64,000 nt of DNA from Sphingobacterium populi (GTDB taxonomy: Bacteria > Bacteroidota > Bacteroidia > Sphingobacteriales > Sphingobacteriaceae): the NCBI RefSeq assembly GCF_001586775.1, contig NZ_LQXS01000001.1, positions 992,001 to 1,056,000 on the forward strand, given 5' to 3'. Positions 1 to 9,739 of this stretch are shown here, piece by piece (the stretch's first letter is position 1; the number at the start of each line of letters is the position of its first letter). Made by a program: the position numbers and the translations under genes. Below the pieces are notes generated by a model. The model made no database searches. It was given only the letters and a program-made list of their open reading frames with translations, and was not told the DNA's origin.

Positions 1-486
1 CACGTTGATGCTGATAAGGCAGGTACGCAGCCTTTCGACAAAGAATTACTGCTTGCTCACGTTCAAAATTTATTACAGCAGCATGCGCCATCCGTAGATC
101 GACTTTCTCAGCAGCCGCCATCAGAATCTACAAACATTAGCCAAAAGCACGAATTTTTAGCGAAAGTTACTCGTATCGTAGAAGAACATCTTGACGACCC
201 GAGGTTCAATGTTCAGATGCTTGCAGAAGCCATCTCGATGAGCCATTCTAATTTCTACAGAAGGATAAAAGCCATTTCGGGCAAGTCTGCCAATGAATTT
301 ATCCGACATATACGTCTTAGAAAGGTTGCCAAACTATTGACCGAGACTGAATACAACGTCAGTGAGGCAGCTTTTGCGGCAGGTTTTAATGACATTAAGT
401 ATTTCAGGGCGAAATTTTTAAAGTTATTCGGCATGAAGCCGTCGGAATACAAGAAAAAGCATATAAATATGCATAATAGTGCTTGA
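1..486 (+). CDS. HTCS hybrid two-component regulator, C-terminal part (partial)
   Basis: Open from the first base, so the N-terminus lies outside the window. The first ~25 codons match the end of a response-regulator receiver, with a TQPFDKELL stretch. A short linker follows, then an AraC-family double helix-turn-helix (about bases 160-470). The HTH closely matches that of the complete HTCS at 38891-43045, sharing for example MSHSNFY, IKAISGKSANEFIR and SEAAFAAGFNDIKYF, so the two are recent paralogues. HTCS proteins normally sense oligosaccharides in the periplasm and activate the adjacent SusC/SusD locus. Odd point: the invariant receiver lysine of the TKPF motif is Gln here (codon 28-30), and the preceding D-Y-V is replaced by K-A-G. 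The gene converges on the GH97 operon and ends at a strong hairpin. Confidence 0.9.
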   Translation, partial: HVDADKAGTQPFDKELLLAHVQNLLQQHAPSVDRLSQQPPSESTNISQKHEFLAKVTRIVEEHLDDPRFNVQMLAEAISMSHSNFYRRIKAISGKSANEFIRHIRLRKVAKLLTETEYNVSEAAFAAGFNDIKYFRAKFLKLFGMKPSEYKKKHINMHNSA

Positions 487-533
487 TCTAGCAATTATAT
501 TTGATCGTTAGCGTGGCTTATTACGCTATTATT

Positions 534-582
534 TAAAGATTAGTGCCCTTCCATGTTATCTATGGAAGGGCACTAATCTTTA
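534..582. terminator. Bidirectional hairpin terminator between HTCS and GH97
   Basis: A perfect 21-bp inverted repeat (arms 534-554 and 562-582, core GTGCCCTTCCAT) has a 7-base loop. It sits between the convergent stops at 486 and 623, and its A/T-rich flanks suit termination from either side. Confidence 0.85.
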
Positions 583-622
583 AGTGCACATGTAGCAATA
601 ACGAGATTGATAATAATCTCTT

Positions 623-2575
623 TTAATTAGCCACTACAACAAAGCCACCGTTTGTCGGGATAGTAATGTTGAAGGTTTTATTTTTAAATTTCGCTGCTTT
701 GGAGGCAACTGTTTTTGCAGCTGCGTCATCAGTAAAAGTTTGCACTATACTATCGCTAAGCTGGGGTAAAGTCACATCTATCGTCTTGGCAGTTGACTCT
801 GCATTAATTCCAGCAATGTACCACTGTTTCCCTTTGCGGCGTGCCATCACCACATATTTGCCGGGGTAACCATCTAGAAACAAAGTTTCATCCCAAGTTG
901 TCGGTACCGATTTCATAAAATCAATCGCAGCTGGGCTCGCATCTGTCAAGTTATTAGGTGTAATGCCAAAGTTTTGAACGGCACTCTGGAAAACAATAGC
1001 CGTAGCAATCTGAAAGGTTTCGCTGGTAACTCGTGTTTGTCCACCAGAATTCGTGCGGTTGTGTCGCTTATTAAGTAATACAGGGCCAAAGTCCATCGCT
1101 GCCACGCTATTTCGTATGAAAGGATGCAGAGTTGCATTAAATGCTTCCATATCATTAGCTCGCTGCGTAAAAATTAGATTTTCTGAAGCCAATACTGCTT
1201 CGCTTGATATAAAATTTGGATACATACGCTCCCAGCCTCTCGGCACTGTGCAGCCATGAAATATGACCGACAAACCGTATTCATTAGCATCCGACAGTAT
1301 CGCCTCATACAACTGCATGGTTTCCTGTTTATCGCCGCCAAAAAAATCAACTTTGATTCCTTTAATACCAATTTCTTTCATCCAAGCCATCTCCTTTTTT
1401 CGCTCGATAGCTTCGTTCATCTTATTTTTTGGTCCTTGTGGCGCATCATTCCAATAACCATTGGAATTGTACCACAATTGCAAACCCACGTCTTTCTGCT
1501 TCGCATAAGCTGCTAATTCAGCAATTTTATCACGTCCGATGTTGGTATCCCACCAATTGTCTACAAGAGAAAATTCATAACCCATCGCTGCCGATAGGTC
1601 TACAAACTTCTTCTGATCCTCTAGATTAATACTTTCATCTTGCCATTCCAACCAACTCCATGTAGATCTACCAAATTTATAATCTCTCGATGCTTTGTAT
1701 TTAGCGCCAACTACATCCTGCGTGATCGTGGTTTCTAATATAGGTTTCAAACTCTTGCCAACAGTTAAAGTGCGCCATGGTGTAAATCCTGGCAATGCAA
1801 ATGCTGGCTCCACGCTACCAAGTCCGTTATTCTCACCGGGCTCCGGAAAAGCGATCGAATATAAACCATTGGCGGTCGGTTCGCTGAGTTTGCTGCCACA
1901 ATAGTTACCATCCACGCCTGTTTCTGAAACTAAAACCCAACCTTTATCCTGAATTTTAAATAAAGCAGGAAATGTAAAACCGACTCCATAGTGCGAAGGC
2001 GCACCTATCGGGGCATCTACCGTATAATCTTCTTCGTAACTCGGTTTTGTTTTCTTCCAACCGACCATCGGCGGCGACTGCGGCGTCAGGAATGTTGTCG
2101 TAAAAGCGGGAAATTGAAAACCACTATGCTCCTTTTGTATCACGATATTAGCTTGTTCGCCCTGTTGTGGTATGAAGTATCGAAAAGCAATATTGTGATT
2201 ACTGACTTGGAAAGTCGTCTCAAAAGCCTGTTTTTCGCTGTTTTCCCATCGACAAACCAATTCATTCGCTTGATAGCGAACGTCGCTTCTTTTGAATCTA
2301 GATTCGCTGTACTGCTCATCGATCGTCCGCTCTTGCTTTAACACGAAATTAAACTTCTCAGATAGATTGTGTGTGCTAGCGGTCAATCCTAGGGGCGACT
2401 TGTCCAGCATCATTTCTCCATCTAAGCGTACAGAATAACTGAGCTTTCCTTGATCTAAATGAAGATAGACCGCCAAACGCGAATCTGGACTGCGCACCAT
2501 CCACTCTTGAGCTAATACCGGAAATGAAATAGTTAGTAATAAAAGTAAACTGCAAAAAACAGGTTTCATGAACAT
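623..2575 (-). CDS. GH97 family glycoside hydrolase, retaining type (alpha-galactosidase or beta-L-arabinopyranosidase)
   Basis: A 650-residue secreted enzyme with a signal peptide ending near residue 22 (VLAQ). It has the GH97 layout: an N-terminal beta-sandwich, a central TIM barrel (about 290-560) and a C-terminal beta domain. The motif GIKGIKVDFF places an Asp at residue 410, where retaining GH97 enzymes have their nucleophile. Inverting SusB-type alpha-glucosidases lack this Asp. Retaining members act on alpha-galactosides or beta-L-arabinopyranosides, and both suit an arabinogalactan or arabinan locus; the choice between them is inference. It is the last gene of the SusC-SusD-DUF3823-GH97 operon, 11 bases after the lipoprotein gene. 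Confidence 0.9.
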   Translation of the reverse strand: MFMKPVFCSLLLLLTISFPVLAQEWMVRSPDSRLAVYLHLDQGKLSYSVRLDGEMMLDKSPLGLTASTHNLSEKFNFVLKQERTIDEQYSESRFKRSDVRYQANELVCRWENSEKQAFETTFQVSNHNIAFRYFIPQQGEQANIVIQKEHSGFQFPAFTTTFLTPQSPPMVGWKKTKPSYEEDYTVDAPIGAPSHYGVGFTFPALFKIQDKGWVLVSETGVDGNYCGSKLSEPTANGLYSIAFPEPGENNGLGSVEPAFALPGFTPWRTLTVGKSLKPILETTITQDVVGAKYKASRDYKFGRSTWSWLEWQDESINLEDQKKFVDLSAAMGYEFSLVDNWWDTNIGRDKIAELAAYAKQKDVGLQLWYNSNGYWNDAPQGPKNKMNEAIERKKEMAWMKEIGIKGIKVDFFGGDKQETMQLYEAILSDANEYGLSVIFHGCTVPRGWERMYPNFISSEAVLASENLIFTQRANDMEAFNATLHPFIRNSVAAMDFGPVLLNKRHNRTNSGGQTRVTSETFQIATAIVFQSAVQNFGITPNNLTDASPAAIDFMKSVPTTWDETLFLDGYPGKYVVMARRKGKQWYIAGINAESTAKTIDVTLPQLSDSIVQTFTDDAAAKTVASKAAKFKNKTFNITIPTNGGFVVVAN

Positions 2576-2586
2576 AAATATAGTAG

Positions 2587-3267
2587 TTAACGTAAATTTA
2601 CTCGTTGTACATCCGTATAGTAATACTCCCCAGATAAGTTGGAAAGTACACCTACTCGGACAAATACATAATCTAGATTAGCCAAAGAAGCCGGCAGCGC
2701 AGTGCTCATGCTCAAGGGTTGTCCCACTTGAACATCAGCCGCATCCATTTCCACGCGATGTTCAAATCTGCCTTGATCTGTTAGCATAGAGTGGCCTACA
2801 TAAAGCGCTACTCTGTTCACATTAGCGTTTGGCACCACGCGCCTGATGGAAAACTGAGTATTGAGTGTTGCACCAGCTGCTGAGAATGATTCATTCTCTA
2901 ACACAAAGTACGGAGTTACTGGAATATCCACAACCGTATTGCCTCGCACGGTCACTTCAACTGTATCCAGATTCCTAGGTAACCAAGGCGCATCGCCATT
3001 AGTTACCAATTTGTATGTGCCATCGAATAAGCTAGCAGAAAAATGGCCTTCATGGTCAATAAAGACATCCATCGGCGTTCGTAGCTCATGTCCATCTTCC
3101 CAAAGTTGTAATCGGGTTCCACCCGTTCTTACACTAACAGGACTTCCCTCGTAGATGATATTGCCTGATAAAGTAGACTTGGGCGCTACAAAATTATCAT
3201 ATTCGCAGCTCACCAAAAACAGCGAGGTGAATGCTAAAACAGATAGATAGATGCTTGAATATTTCAT
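2587..3267 (-). CDS. DUF3823-type surface lipoprotein of a SusC/D locus
   Basis: A 226-residue protein with a lipoprotein signal ending LFLVSC, followed by acidic residues (CEYDN) as in Bacteroidota surface-export signals. The order is an N-terminal beta-sandwich (carboxypeptidase-regulatory-like, about 30-115) and then a second beta domain. This layout matches DUF3823 proteins, which lie next to SusD and occupy the SusE/SusF position. The likely role is binding glycan at the cell surface for the SusC/D transporter, with no enzymatic motif seen. It lies 30 bases after SusD and 11 before GH97. Family recognition is from memory of the pattern, so the exact Pfam name is moderately sure. Confidence 0.75.
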   Translation of the reverse strand: MKYSSIYLSVLAFTSLFLVSCEYDNFVAPKSTLSGNIIYEGSPVSVRTGGTRLQLWEDGHELRTPMDVFIDHEGHFSASLFDGTYKLVTNGDAPWLPRNLDTVEVTVRGNTVVDIPVTPYFVLENESFSAAGATLNTQFSIRRVVPNANVNRVALYVGHSMLTDQGRFEHRVEMDAADVQVGQPLSMSTALPASLANLDYVFVRVGVLSNLSGEYYYTDVQRVNLR

Positions 3268-3297
3268 AATAAAAATCTTTTCTGATCGTGATAAAAA

Positions 3298-5139
3298 CTA
3301 GTTAAATGGATTTCTAACAATCTTTGGATTGTTGTTTATCACTCCTTGGTCGATGGAAGCGTAATAGTTGGCCATCCGGAAAAGGCGCGCTCTACGGAAA
3401 CGTGTAGGACGAATGCGCTGATAAATGTATTGCCCGTTAGTCGGATGCCCTGGGCGCACTACACGATACGGATAAAGCCCGTATACAACAGCATTCTGAT
3501 CGGTTTCCTCACCGTTCCATACCAAGTGAGCAATGCGCCAACGTTTCAAATCAAAGAAACGATGATCTTCAAAAGCCAATTCGACACGGCGTTCCTTACG
3601 GATAATATCCATCGTCAGGTTGGAAATGCTATTTGGTGGGAATCCCGCACGCTCACGCAGTGTGTTGATATAAGCAGTTGCAGGACCAGTTTCGCCCAAT
3701 TCAAAGGCAGCTTCCGCTGCATTCAAATAGATTTCGCCCATGCGGTACCACGGCCACCAGTTACTAGCTGCGATACCACGTGCACTGGCTCCAGAAGCAT
3801 CGCTCACCATCTTACGCAAATAGAATCCTGTATTACTCACATCTTGTTGATTGTCTGCAGGACCATCAAAACCAGTCCACAATCCACCATCTGGCGTATA
3901 ATTATCTCCCAAGCGAGCCGTCGTGCGTAGGTCGTATGCTCCATCTTCCCATACCGCTACACCGGCTTGTATACTGGTATTTCGTCCTTTAAACGTTGTA
4001 CCTGCATAGATCACTGTGCCATAGAGCCGTCCGTCTTTATTGGCAAAGATATCGGCTGGATTATCATAGACGATGTAATTTCCATTCTGATCACGATCGC
4101 GAATCGTACCTGGAGAACCATCTAGATAATCGAAGCTTTCTACGAAGCTCAACGAAGGGCTTAGCGTAGAAGATGATTCGTTATCTTCTGTAGAGCCTTT
4201 TATAATATTATCATATGTGAAACCATGTGTCTTCACGCCGGTCTGAAAATCTTTTGCAAAGATTACTTCGGAATCATTCTTAGCATTCAACATCGTGTAA
4301 AAATTCTCTCCTTTATTCGGGTTGGCATTGAACAAGCCGTACGATGAATTGGCCATAATAGCGCGTGAAGCCGTGAGCGATTTTTGGTAATAATCGCTAG
4401 CCATACTAGCTGGGATGCCTACTTCGCCACCTGGTGTGCTAATGGGCGCTCCCATCAGGTTATTGTATTTGGCGATTGATGCTGCATATAGCATGGATCG
4501 ACTTTGCAAAGCTAAAGCGGTAACCGTATTGGCACGTGTTCTACTGTTTGCATTAGGAGCCAAATGATCTTTAATCGCTTCGGTTTCACTGTAGATGAAG
4601 TCATATACTTCATGCTCCTTGGCCCGAGGCATTTGTAGCGGTTCTGGGTTGCCGCTGAAATCGTAGATCAGCTGTGTGGTCACCAAAGGTACGCCACCCA
4701 TGCGCTTTACCATCTCGAAGTAAACTGTGGCGCGAATGAAACGTAATTCCGCATTAAAGAGTTGTTTCTGCTCCGCAGTCAAACTTCCACCGAATTGCTC
4801 AATGCCATCAAGCGCAATGCTGATATCACGGATCAGTCCATAATCCCAGTACCGGCCGTAATCGTCACCGTACTGGAAATCATTCCGCCAGTTTTGATCG
4901 CGATGGCCTGACCACATGGCGTCATCCCCTTCAGACATCCCTCCGGTATTAAATACGCCATGCATGCTTGGCAGACGATTATAATAATTCGCCAAAAGCG
5001 ACGTAATTAGCACGGGATCATTCCAGAGTTGCTCATCAGTAATCAGGTTTTTTGACGGTCGATCAAACCATTCATCATGTTTACACGAACTCGCCGATAG
5101 CGCTGCCGCTATAAGAAATATAATAAATTTAGTCTTCAT
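3298..5139 (-). CDS. SusD/RagB outer-membrane glycan-binding lipoprotein
   Basis: A 613-residue lipoprotein with signal ALSASSC followed by KHDEW. It has the N-terminal SusD-like TPR region (EQLWNDP, RLPSMHG, LRFIRATVYFEMVKRMGG) and the typical C-terminal block with IRKERRVELAFEDHRFFDLKRW near residues 530-550. SusD proteins cap the SusC barrel and deliver oligosaccharides to it. It lies 8 bases downstream of SusC, so the two are surely co-transcribed. The substrate cannot be read from the sequence; the neighbouring enzymes suggest arabinose/galactose glycans. Confidence 0.97.
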   Translation of the reverse strand: MKTKFIIFLIAAALSASSCKHDEWFDRPSKNLITDEQLWNDPVLITSLLANYYNRLPSMHGVFNTGGMSEGDDAMWSGHRDQNWRNDFQYGDDYGRYWDYGLIRDISIALDGIEQFGGSLTAEQKQLFNAELRFIRATVYFEMVKRMGGVPLVTTQLIYDFSGNPEPLQMPRAKEHEVYDFIYSETEAIKDHLAPNANSRTRANTVTALALQSRSMLYAASIAKYNNLMGAPISTPGGEVGIPASMASDYYQKSLTASRAIMANSSYGLFNANPNKGENFYTMLNAKNDSEVIFAKDFQTGVKTHGFTYDNIIKGSTEDNESSSTLSPSLSFVESFDYLDGSPGTIRDRDQNGNYIVYDNPADIFANKDGRLYGTVIYAGTTFKGRNTSIQAGVAVWEDGAYDLRTTARLGDNYTPDGGLWTGFDGPADNQQDVSNTGFYLRKMVSDASGASARGIAASNWWPWYRMGEIYLNAAEAAFELGETGPATAYINTLRERAGFPPNSISNLTMDIIRKERRVELAFEDHRFFDLKRWRIAHLVWNGEETDQNAVVYGLYPYRVVRPGHPTNGQYIYQRIRPTRFRRARLFRMANYYASIDQGVINNNPKIVRNPFN

Positions 5140-5147
5140 GTCTTTAA

Positions 5148-8100
5148 TTAAAATGTGATGTTGAAACCTGCCATAATAACCTTCTGCTGTGGATATACCA
5201 CGGCCGCAGGAGCCGAAATCTCCGGATCTATTTGAAAACGTTTTACGTTATCAAATGAAAATAAGTTAGAGCCATTGACATATACTCTGATTTTGCTCGA
5301 ACCAATTTTGGATGCTAGCTCTTGTCCGAAAGTATAGCCCAGTTCCATATTTCGTACACGTAGGTATCTTACATTAGTCAACCAGAAGTCGCTATTTCTA
5401 TGATTTGGCCCCGAATTACCATTACGTATTGCAGGATAATAACCCGGAATCCACTCACTATTCAAATCATAAGGATCAGCACGATGCCAACGATCTTCCA
5501 ATAGATAAGCAGGCGAATTACCGCCACCATGTAATGCATTACGCAATTCGTAATCCTGATTCCAAGATTGTAGTGCGCCTCCAGCAAAATCTAGATTCAA
5601 ATCAAATCCTTTATAATTCAATCCGATACGTCCGCCAAAACTCAACATCGGTGCCCAGCCTGTAGGATAGCCGATTGGACGCTCATCCAAACTGTTGATC
5701 ACGCCATCACCATTCACGTCCTTATAGATAAAGTCGCCCGGTAGTTGTGTCCGATTATTTTGCCCATCGTTATTGATCGGGTGATTACGGATTTGTTCTT
5801 CTGACTCAAATCGGCCCTCGACCTGATAGCCCCACCAAACACCACCCCAGCGATCTTCAATAGAACTCCGGTATTCGTTCCAAGCGCTACCAAACCTCGG
5901 CTTGTAGGTTTCGATACTGCGATATCTTGAATAGGTCGCATTTGCACTCACCACGTATCCTAACTCACCTACGTTACTACTATAGGTTAGCATCCCCTCA
6001 ATACCGTAGTATCCATTTTTACCTAAATTTTCTGGTGGCAATCCATAGCCGATTTCGGATGGAAGTAATACATCATAGCGTTGTGCAGGTGTTCCAGAAC
6101 GGATAATCTTGAACGCATCGGCCGTAAAGGTCAACTTATTGTCGAACATCGCCAAATCCATAGCGATATTGTAATTGGTATTCTTCACCCAAGAGAGATT
6201 GCGGATTGGTAATCCACGAGGTTGCAAACCAGGGACGTAGGCTCCGTCCAAAATCGCATTACCTTGATTCCAGTTGTATCCTGCTAAATAGCCGTGCATA
6301 GATACGCCTTGCTCCAAACCGGTTTGGCCAACAGAGAAACGAAATTTCAAATCATTAACTGTTCCTTTCAAGCTTTCGAAAAATGCTTCATCCGATATAC
6401 GCCATCCTGCGGACATACCCGGAAAAATTCCCCAACGATTGTCTTGATAATACAGGTATGAACCGTCGTATCTACCGAGCACTTCTAAAAGGTATTTACC
6501 TTTGTAGTTATAATTAATCCGTCCGATATAACCGGCACGTGCTTCATAATCCCAGCCGTCGCCATAATTATTCAACTGATCCAATTGCTGCAGCGGGATA
6601 TAATTATTGGTAGGATTAGATCCCACAGATTCATAATTACGCTCCCAGTCCGAGCGCTCGTATCCCAAGGTAGCTGCGAGGTGATGATCGCCAAAATCTT
6701 TTGCATAGTCGAGTTGGAATTGCGCATATCGTGCTACGACTTCGCGCTCGGTCTGGTAACGCCAACGCGAGTCGGTACCGTGAGTACGGTTGTACGCATC
6801 GTTGGCACGATCGTAGGTAAATACATCATACGAATATTGGAAACCATCGAATTTGTTATTCGTATAATTATACGACACCGTTCCTTTGGCCGACAGTCCA
6901 AAATCCGTTTTATATTGTGCAAATAAATTCACATTCGCATTTCTATATAGATTATCCTTATAACCTGCGATGTCCCGACTGAAGATCGCTGGGTTATACG
7001 CGAAATCATTCACATGATTGGGGTATAGCGGATTGTCATTCGCGTATGGCCCTACCGTTGGTCTGTTTCTAAATAGCGCAAGAAAAGATGAGAAATAGCC
7101 ATCGCCACCTGGCAGACCTACATCCTGACTGTACTCTTGGCGACCGGATATTTGCGTACCCACGGTCAATCCTTTTAGGATAGTGGTTTCCAAGTTGGCC
7201 TGTAGGTTCGTGCGCTTGTAAGAGAAATCTTCCATCATGGCATCCTGATTCAGGTTACCTACAGAAAGGAAATAGTTGGAGTTGGCACTACTTCCATTGA
7301 TATTTGCATTGATATAATTCTGTGGGATATTTTTGCGCACAATCATATCATAGTAATCATAACCTTGATATCCTGCTTCGGTGCCCGCTTGCCATTTTGC
7401 CAGTTCCTCCGGCGTCATCACAGCAGAAGGATTGCCACCTTCATTTTGCGCCGTTTCTACCAGTGCGCGGGTATATTGAGCCGCATTGGCCAATGTTGGG
7501 AAACGTGTTAGATTTTGCCAGCCCATATAGCCATTAATATTCACGCGAACGGACTCGCCTTTGCTGCCTTTTTTGGTAGTCACGAGTACCACACCGTTGG
7601 CCGCACGCAAACCGTAGATCGCTGCCGAAGCATCTTTCAGGATAGTGATGTTTTCAATATCCTCGATGTTAAGCGCATTAAAAGCATCTTGTCCAGATAC
7701 ATTGGAAGATCCTACCCAATCGTTTCCTGTTTGTCCGCCATAAGGAACACCGTCGATCACGAATAGCGGATTTCCCATATTACGGATTTCCAATGCCGCA
7801 CCACGACCAGGTCGCCCATCTTGCGCACGCACGGAAATACCCTGTATTTTACCAGCCAATGCGCCAGCTGTCGTGGTCGAAGATGTGCGAACAATTTCTT
7901 TCGCATTGATATCACTCACGGCACCGGTCAGGTTTCGACGAGATTGAGTACCGTAACCCACGACGACGACATCATCAATGGTTTGATCGTCATCTTCCAA
8001 GGTGATATTAAAGGAAGAACGGCTGCCAATTGCAATTTTTTGTGTTTTGTAACCAATAAAAGAGATGATCAAAGTCGTTCCCTCGGTGCGAAGCTCGAAT

Positions 8101-8276
8101 TGGCCGTCTTTATCTGTTGTTGCGCCATCAGTTGTTTTTTCTGCGCTGACGCTGACGCCTTGTAATGGGGTATTATCTTCTTTCACTACGGTACCACGTA
8201 GTACGCGCTGCTGTGCAAACAAAGAATTTGCGCAACATAAAAAAAGACAACATAGAAGAATCTTTAAGTCTTTCAT
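5148..8276 (-). CDS. SusC/RagA TonB-dependent outer-membrane transporter
   Basis: 1042 residues. The signal peptide ends near residue 21 (NSLFAQ). It is followed by a carboxypeptidase-regulatory-like domain (about 25-100, GTVVKEDNTPLQGVSV), the plug with the SusC signature VVVGYGTQSRRNLTGAVS and ILKDASAAIYGLRAANGVVLVTTKKG, and a long beta-barrel ending in a typical aromatic C-terminus (AGFNITF). It imports oligosaccharides released at the cell surface using TonB energy. First gene of a four-gene operon. A putative regulator site lies about 65-100 bases upstream (8340-8377). Confidence 0.97.
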   Translation of the reverse strand: MKDLKILLCCLFLCCANSLFAQQRVLRGTVVKEDNTPLQGVSVSAEKTTDGATTDKDGQFELRTEGTTLIISFIGYKTQKIAIGSRSSFNITLEDDDQTIDDVVVVGYGTQSRRNLTGAVSDINAKEIVRTSSTTTAGALAGKIQGISVRAQDGRPGRGAALEIRNMGNPLFVIDGVPYGGQTGNDWVGSSNVSGQDAFNALNIEDIENITILKDASAAIYGLRAANGVVLVTTKKGSKGESVRVNINGYMGWQNLTRFPTLANAAQYTRALVETAQNEGGNPSAVMTPEELAKWQAGTEAGYQGYDYYDMIVRKNIPQNYINANINGSSANSNYFLSVGNLNQDAMMEDFSYKRTNLQANLETTILKGLTVGTQISGRQEYSQDVGLPGGDGYFSSFLALFRNRPTVGPYANDNPLYPNHVNDFAYNPAIFSRDIAGYKDNLYRNANVNLFAQYKTDFGLSAKGTVSYNYTNNKFDGFQYSYDVFTYDRANDAYNRTHGTDSRWRYQTEREVVARYAQFQLDYAKDFGDHHLAATLGYERSDWERNYESVGSNPTNNYIPLQQLDQLNNYGDGWDYEARAGYIGRINYNYKGKYLLEVLGRYDGSYLYYQDNRWGIFPGMSAGWRISDEAFFESLKGTVNDLKFRFSVGQTGLEQGVSMHGYLAGYNWNQGNAILDGAYVPGLQPRGLPIRNLSWVKNTNYNIAMDLAMFDNKLTFTADAFKIIRSGTPAQRYDVLLPSEIGYGLPPENLGKNGYYGIEGMLTYSSNVGELGYVVSANATYSRYRSIETYKPRFGSAWNEYRSSIEDRWGGVWWGYQVEGRFESEEQIRNHPINNDGQNNRTQLPGDFIYKDVNGDGVINSLDERPIGYPTGWAPMLSFGGRIGLNYKGFDLNLDFAGGALQSWNQDYELRNALHGGGNSPAYLLEDRWHRADPYDLNSEWIPGYYPAIRNGNSGPNHRNSDFWLTNVRYLRVRNMELGYTFGQELASKIGSSKIRVYVNGSNLFSFDNVKRFQIDPEISAPAAVVYPQQKVIMAGFNITF

Positions 8277-8339
8277 GTAAGTAGAAATTTAGGTTTGTTC
8301 GTAATTAGTTAGACAAATATTCAACTTCTAAATTGCTTT

Positions 8340-8377
8340 GGCAGGGGTGGAATTGGTCAAAAAAGATGGTGTAATAT
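8340..8377 (-). promoter_or_regulatory. Putative HTCS operator upstream of SusC (site A)
   Basis: On the minus strand it reads TACACCA, then 18 bases containing TTTTTTG, then ACCCCTGCC. The same spacing and half-sites occur at 8528, 31145 and 38721, with a weaker copy at 12589. A TATTTG (complement of 8312-8317), possibly the -7 element, follows about 22 bases later. The regulator is unproven; the two related HTCS proteins of this window are the obvious candidates. Confidence 0.5.
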
Positions 8378-8527
8378 GCCGTCATTACAATGTTTTTTAG
8401 GCTTGAATACTGAGCTTTCCTTGTCATCAAACAATTCGATAAAAATCGCCTTAAAGGGATCTTTACTAAACCACTAATATTAAACCCTTTACATACAGAA
8501 TTTTCGACTTTTTAAGAGCAATACATA

Positions 8528-8564
8528 ATTATCCACCCCTATCGATGCAGAAAATACCCCTCTT
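8528..8564 (+). promoter_or_regulatory. Putative HTCS operator upstream of the plus-strand GH43 gene (site E)
   Basis: It reads ATTATCCACCC, 18 bases, then CCCCTCTT, pointing at the GH43 gene starting at 8696. The CACCC-18-CCC spacing is identical to site D (38721-38759) on the opposite strand. Together with site A it means both arms of the 8277-8695 divergent region carry the element. That region holds no gene and otherwise only A/T-rich promoter-like sequence. Confidence 0.5.
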
Positions 8565-8695
8565 AATGTATTTGCTTTTAATGTAACTTGCCTAATAATA
8601 TTAATGACCACTTAAAATCTAATAGTCAGTACGCTCTTGATACGGTTTTCTATTCTTCATATCTATTAAATTCACCTATTTTATTCTTTTTTATA

Positions 8696-9736
8696 ATGAG
8701 ATTTTCTATTCGAATGCTACTGGTCATCATTCTTTTGCAGATCCAACTGAAAGAACCTGCCCAAGCACAATCTGCAACTTATGATGGCTATCTTTTTGCT
8801 TATTTTGAAGGCGATGGAACACCCGCGCTTCAGGAACAATTGCGCTTTGCAGTAAGTCATGATGCGCAACATTGGTATGCATTGCATAACAATCAGCCGA
8901 TTTTGAATTCATCTGATATTTCAAGTACCGGCGGTATTCGAGATCCTCATATTTTGCGAGGTGCCCAGGAGGATGGATTTTATCTGACTTGTACGGATAT
9001 GAATACCGTAAAAAACGGCTGGGAAACTAACCCAGGCATTGTGTTGCTACATTCTAATGATCTAATTTCGTGGAAATCGTCTATTATTGACCTTGCAAAA
9101 CTATATCCAAAGGAATTTGGCTCGGTAAAATGGGTATGGGCTCCGCAAACAATCTACGACCCTTCCGTTGGAAAATACATGGTTTATTTTACGGTGCGAA
9201 AGTACGAAAATGAAAAATTAGACTTTTATTACGCTTATGCGAATGCTGATTTTAGCGGCTTGGAAGAAATGCCAAAGTTATTATTTGCTCCCACCTATGG
9301 TGGAATAGATGGAGACATCATTTTCGAAGATGGTGTCTATCACTTCTTTTATAAAGGCAATACCAAGGATAGCCTTGGAAAAGAATTTGAGAATGGCATC
9401 AAAAAGGCAACCAGCTACTCCCTACTTGGGCCATGGAAAGAAGAGCCGCGATATCTGGATGTGTATGCCAACACGAAAACTTCGGTAGAAGGATCTAGCA
9501 TCTTTAAATTAAATAATGCTGACGAGTATTATCTCATGTACGATTTATATACTTCCGGTAAATACGCCTTTCAGCGTAGCCGTGATTTGGTTAATTTCAG
9601 TGAAAATGCTGAGTTTTTTGAGAAAAATTTTCATCCTAGACACGGCAGTGTCATTTCCATCTATCAGGCCGAAGCTGCCCGACTATCTGCAAAGTGGAGT
9701 GGTGTTCCCGATGAGTTATTAAAAAATACATATTAA
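8696..9736 (+). CDS. GH43-like secreted glycosidase
   Basis: I start the protein at ATG 8696 (MRFSIRMLLVII), which gives a clean signal peptide ending PAQAQ. An in-frame TTG at 8588 would add 36 residues ahead of the signal peptide and is less likely. The 346-residue enzyme is a single five-bladed propeller with the three GH43 acidic residues in order: Asp83 in GGIRDPHI, Asp205 in GIDGDI and Glu265 in VEGSSIF. The same domain type forms the N-terminal half of the tandem enzyme at 20507-22411 (shared YDGYLFAYF/YIGYLFAYF, WVWAPQTIYDPSV, NFHPRHGS/DFHPRHGS). Likely alpha-L-arabinofuranosidase or a related exo-activity; the exact sugar is not readable. It stands alone, flanked by operator E and a convergent terminator. 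Confidence 0.85.
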   Translation: MRFSIRMLLVIILLQIQLKEPAQAQSATYDGYLFAYFEGDGTPALQEQLRFAVSHDAQHWYALHNNQPILNSSDISSTGGIRDPHILRGAQEDGFYLTCTDMNTVKNGWETNPGIVLLHSNDLISWKSSIIDLAKLYPKEFGSVKWVWAPQTIYDPSVGKYMVYFTVRKYENEKLDFYYAYANADFSGLEEMPKLLFAPTYGGIDGDIIFEDGVYHFFYKGNTKDSLGKEFENGIKKATSYSLLGPWKEEPRYLDVYANTKTSVEGSSIFKLNNADEYYLMYDLYTSGKYAFQRSRDLVNFSENAEFFEKNFHPRHGSVISIYQAEAARLSAKWSGVPDELLKNTY

Positions 9737-9739
9737 AGC

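Noticed and set aside
623..2575. GH97 as a SusB-type starch enzyme
   Set aside because: Asp410 marks the retaining branch, and no starch enzyme such as GH13 is near.
3346..3930. A 194-codon open frame on the plus strand
   Set aside because: It lies entirely antisense to the clear SusD gene 3298-5139 and shows no protein-like motifs.
8588..8695. N-terminal extension of the GH43 gene from TTG 8588
   Set aside because: It would put 36 residues ahead of a standard signal peptide starting at ATG 8696, and it overlaps the promoter region next to site E.
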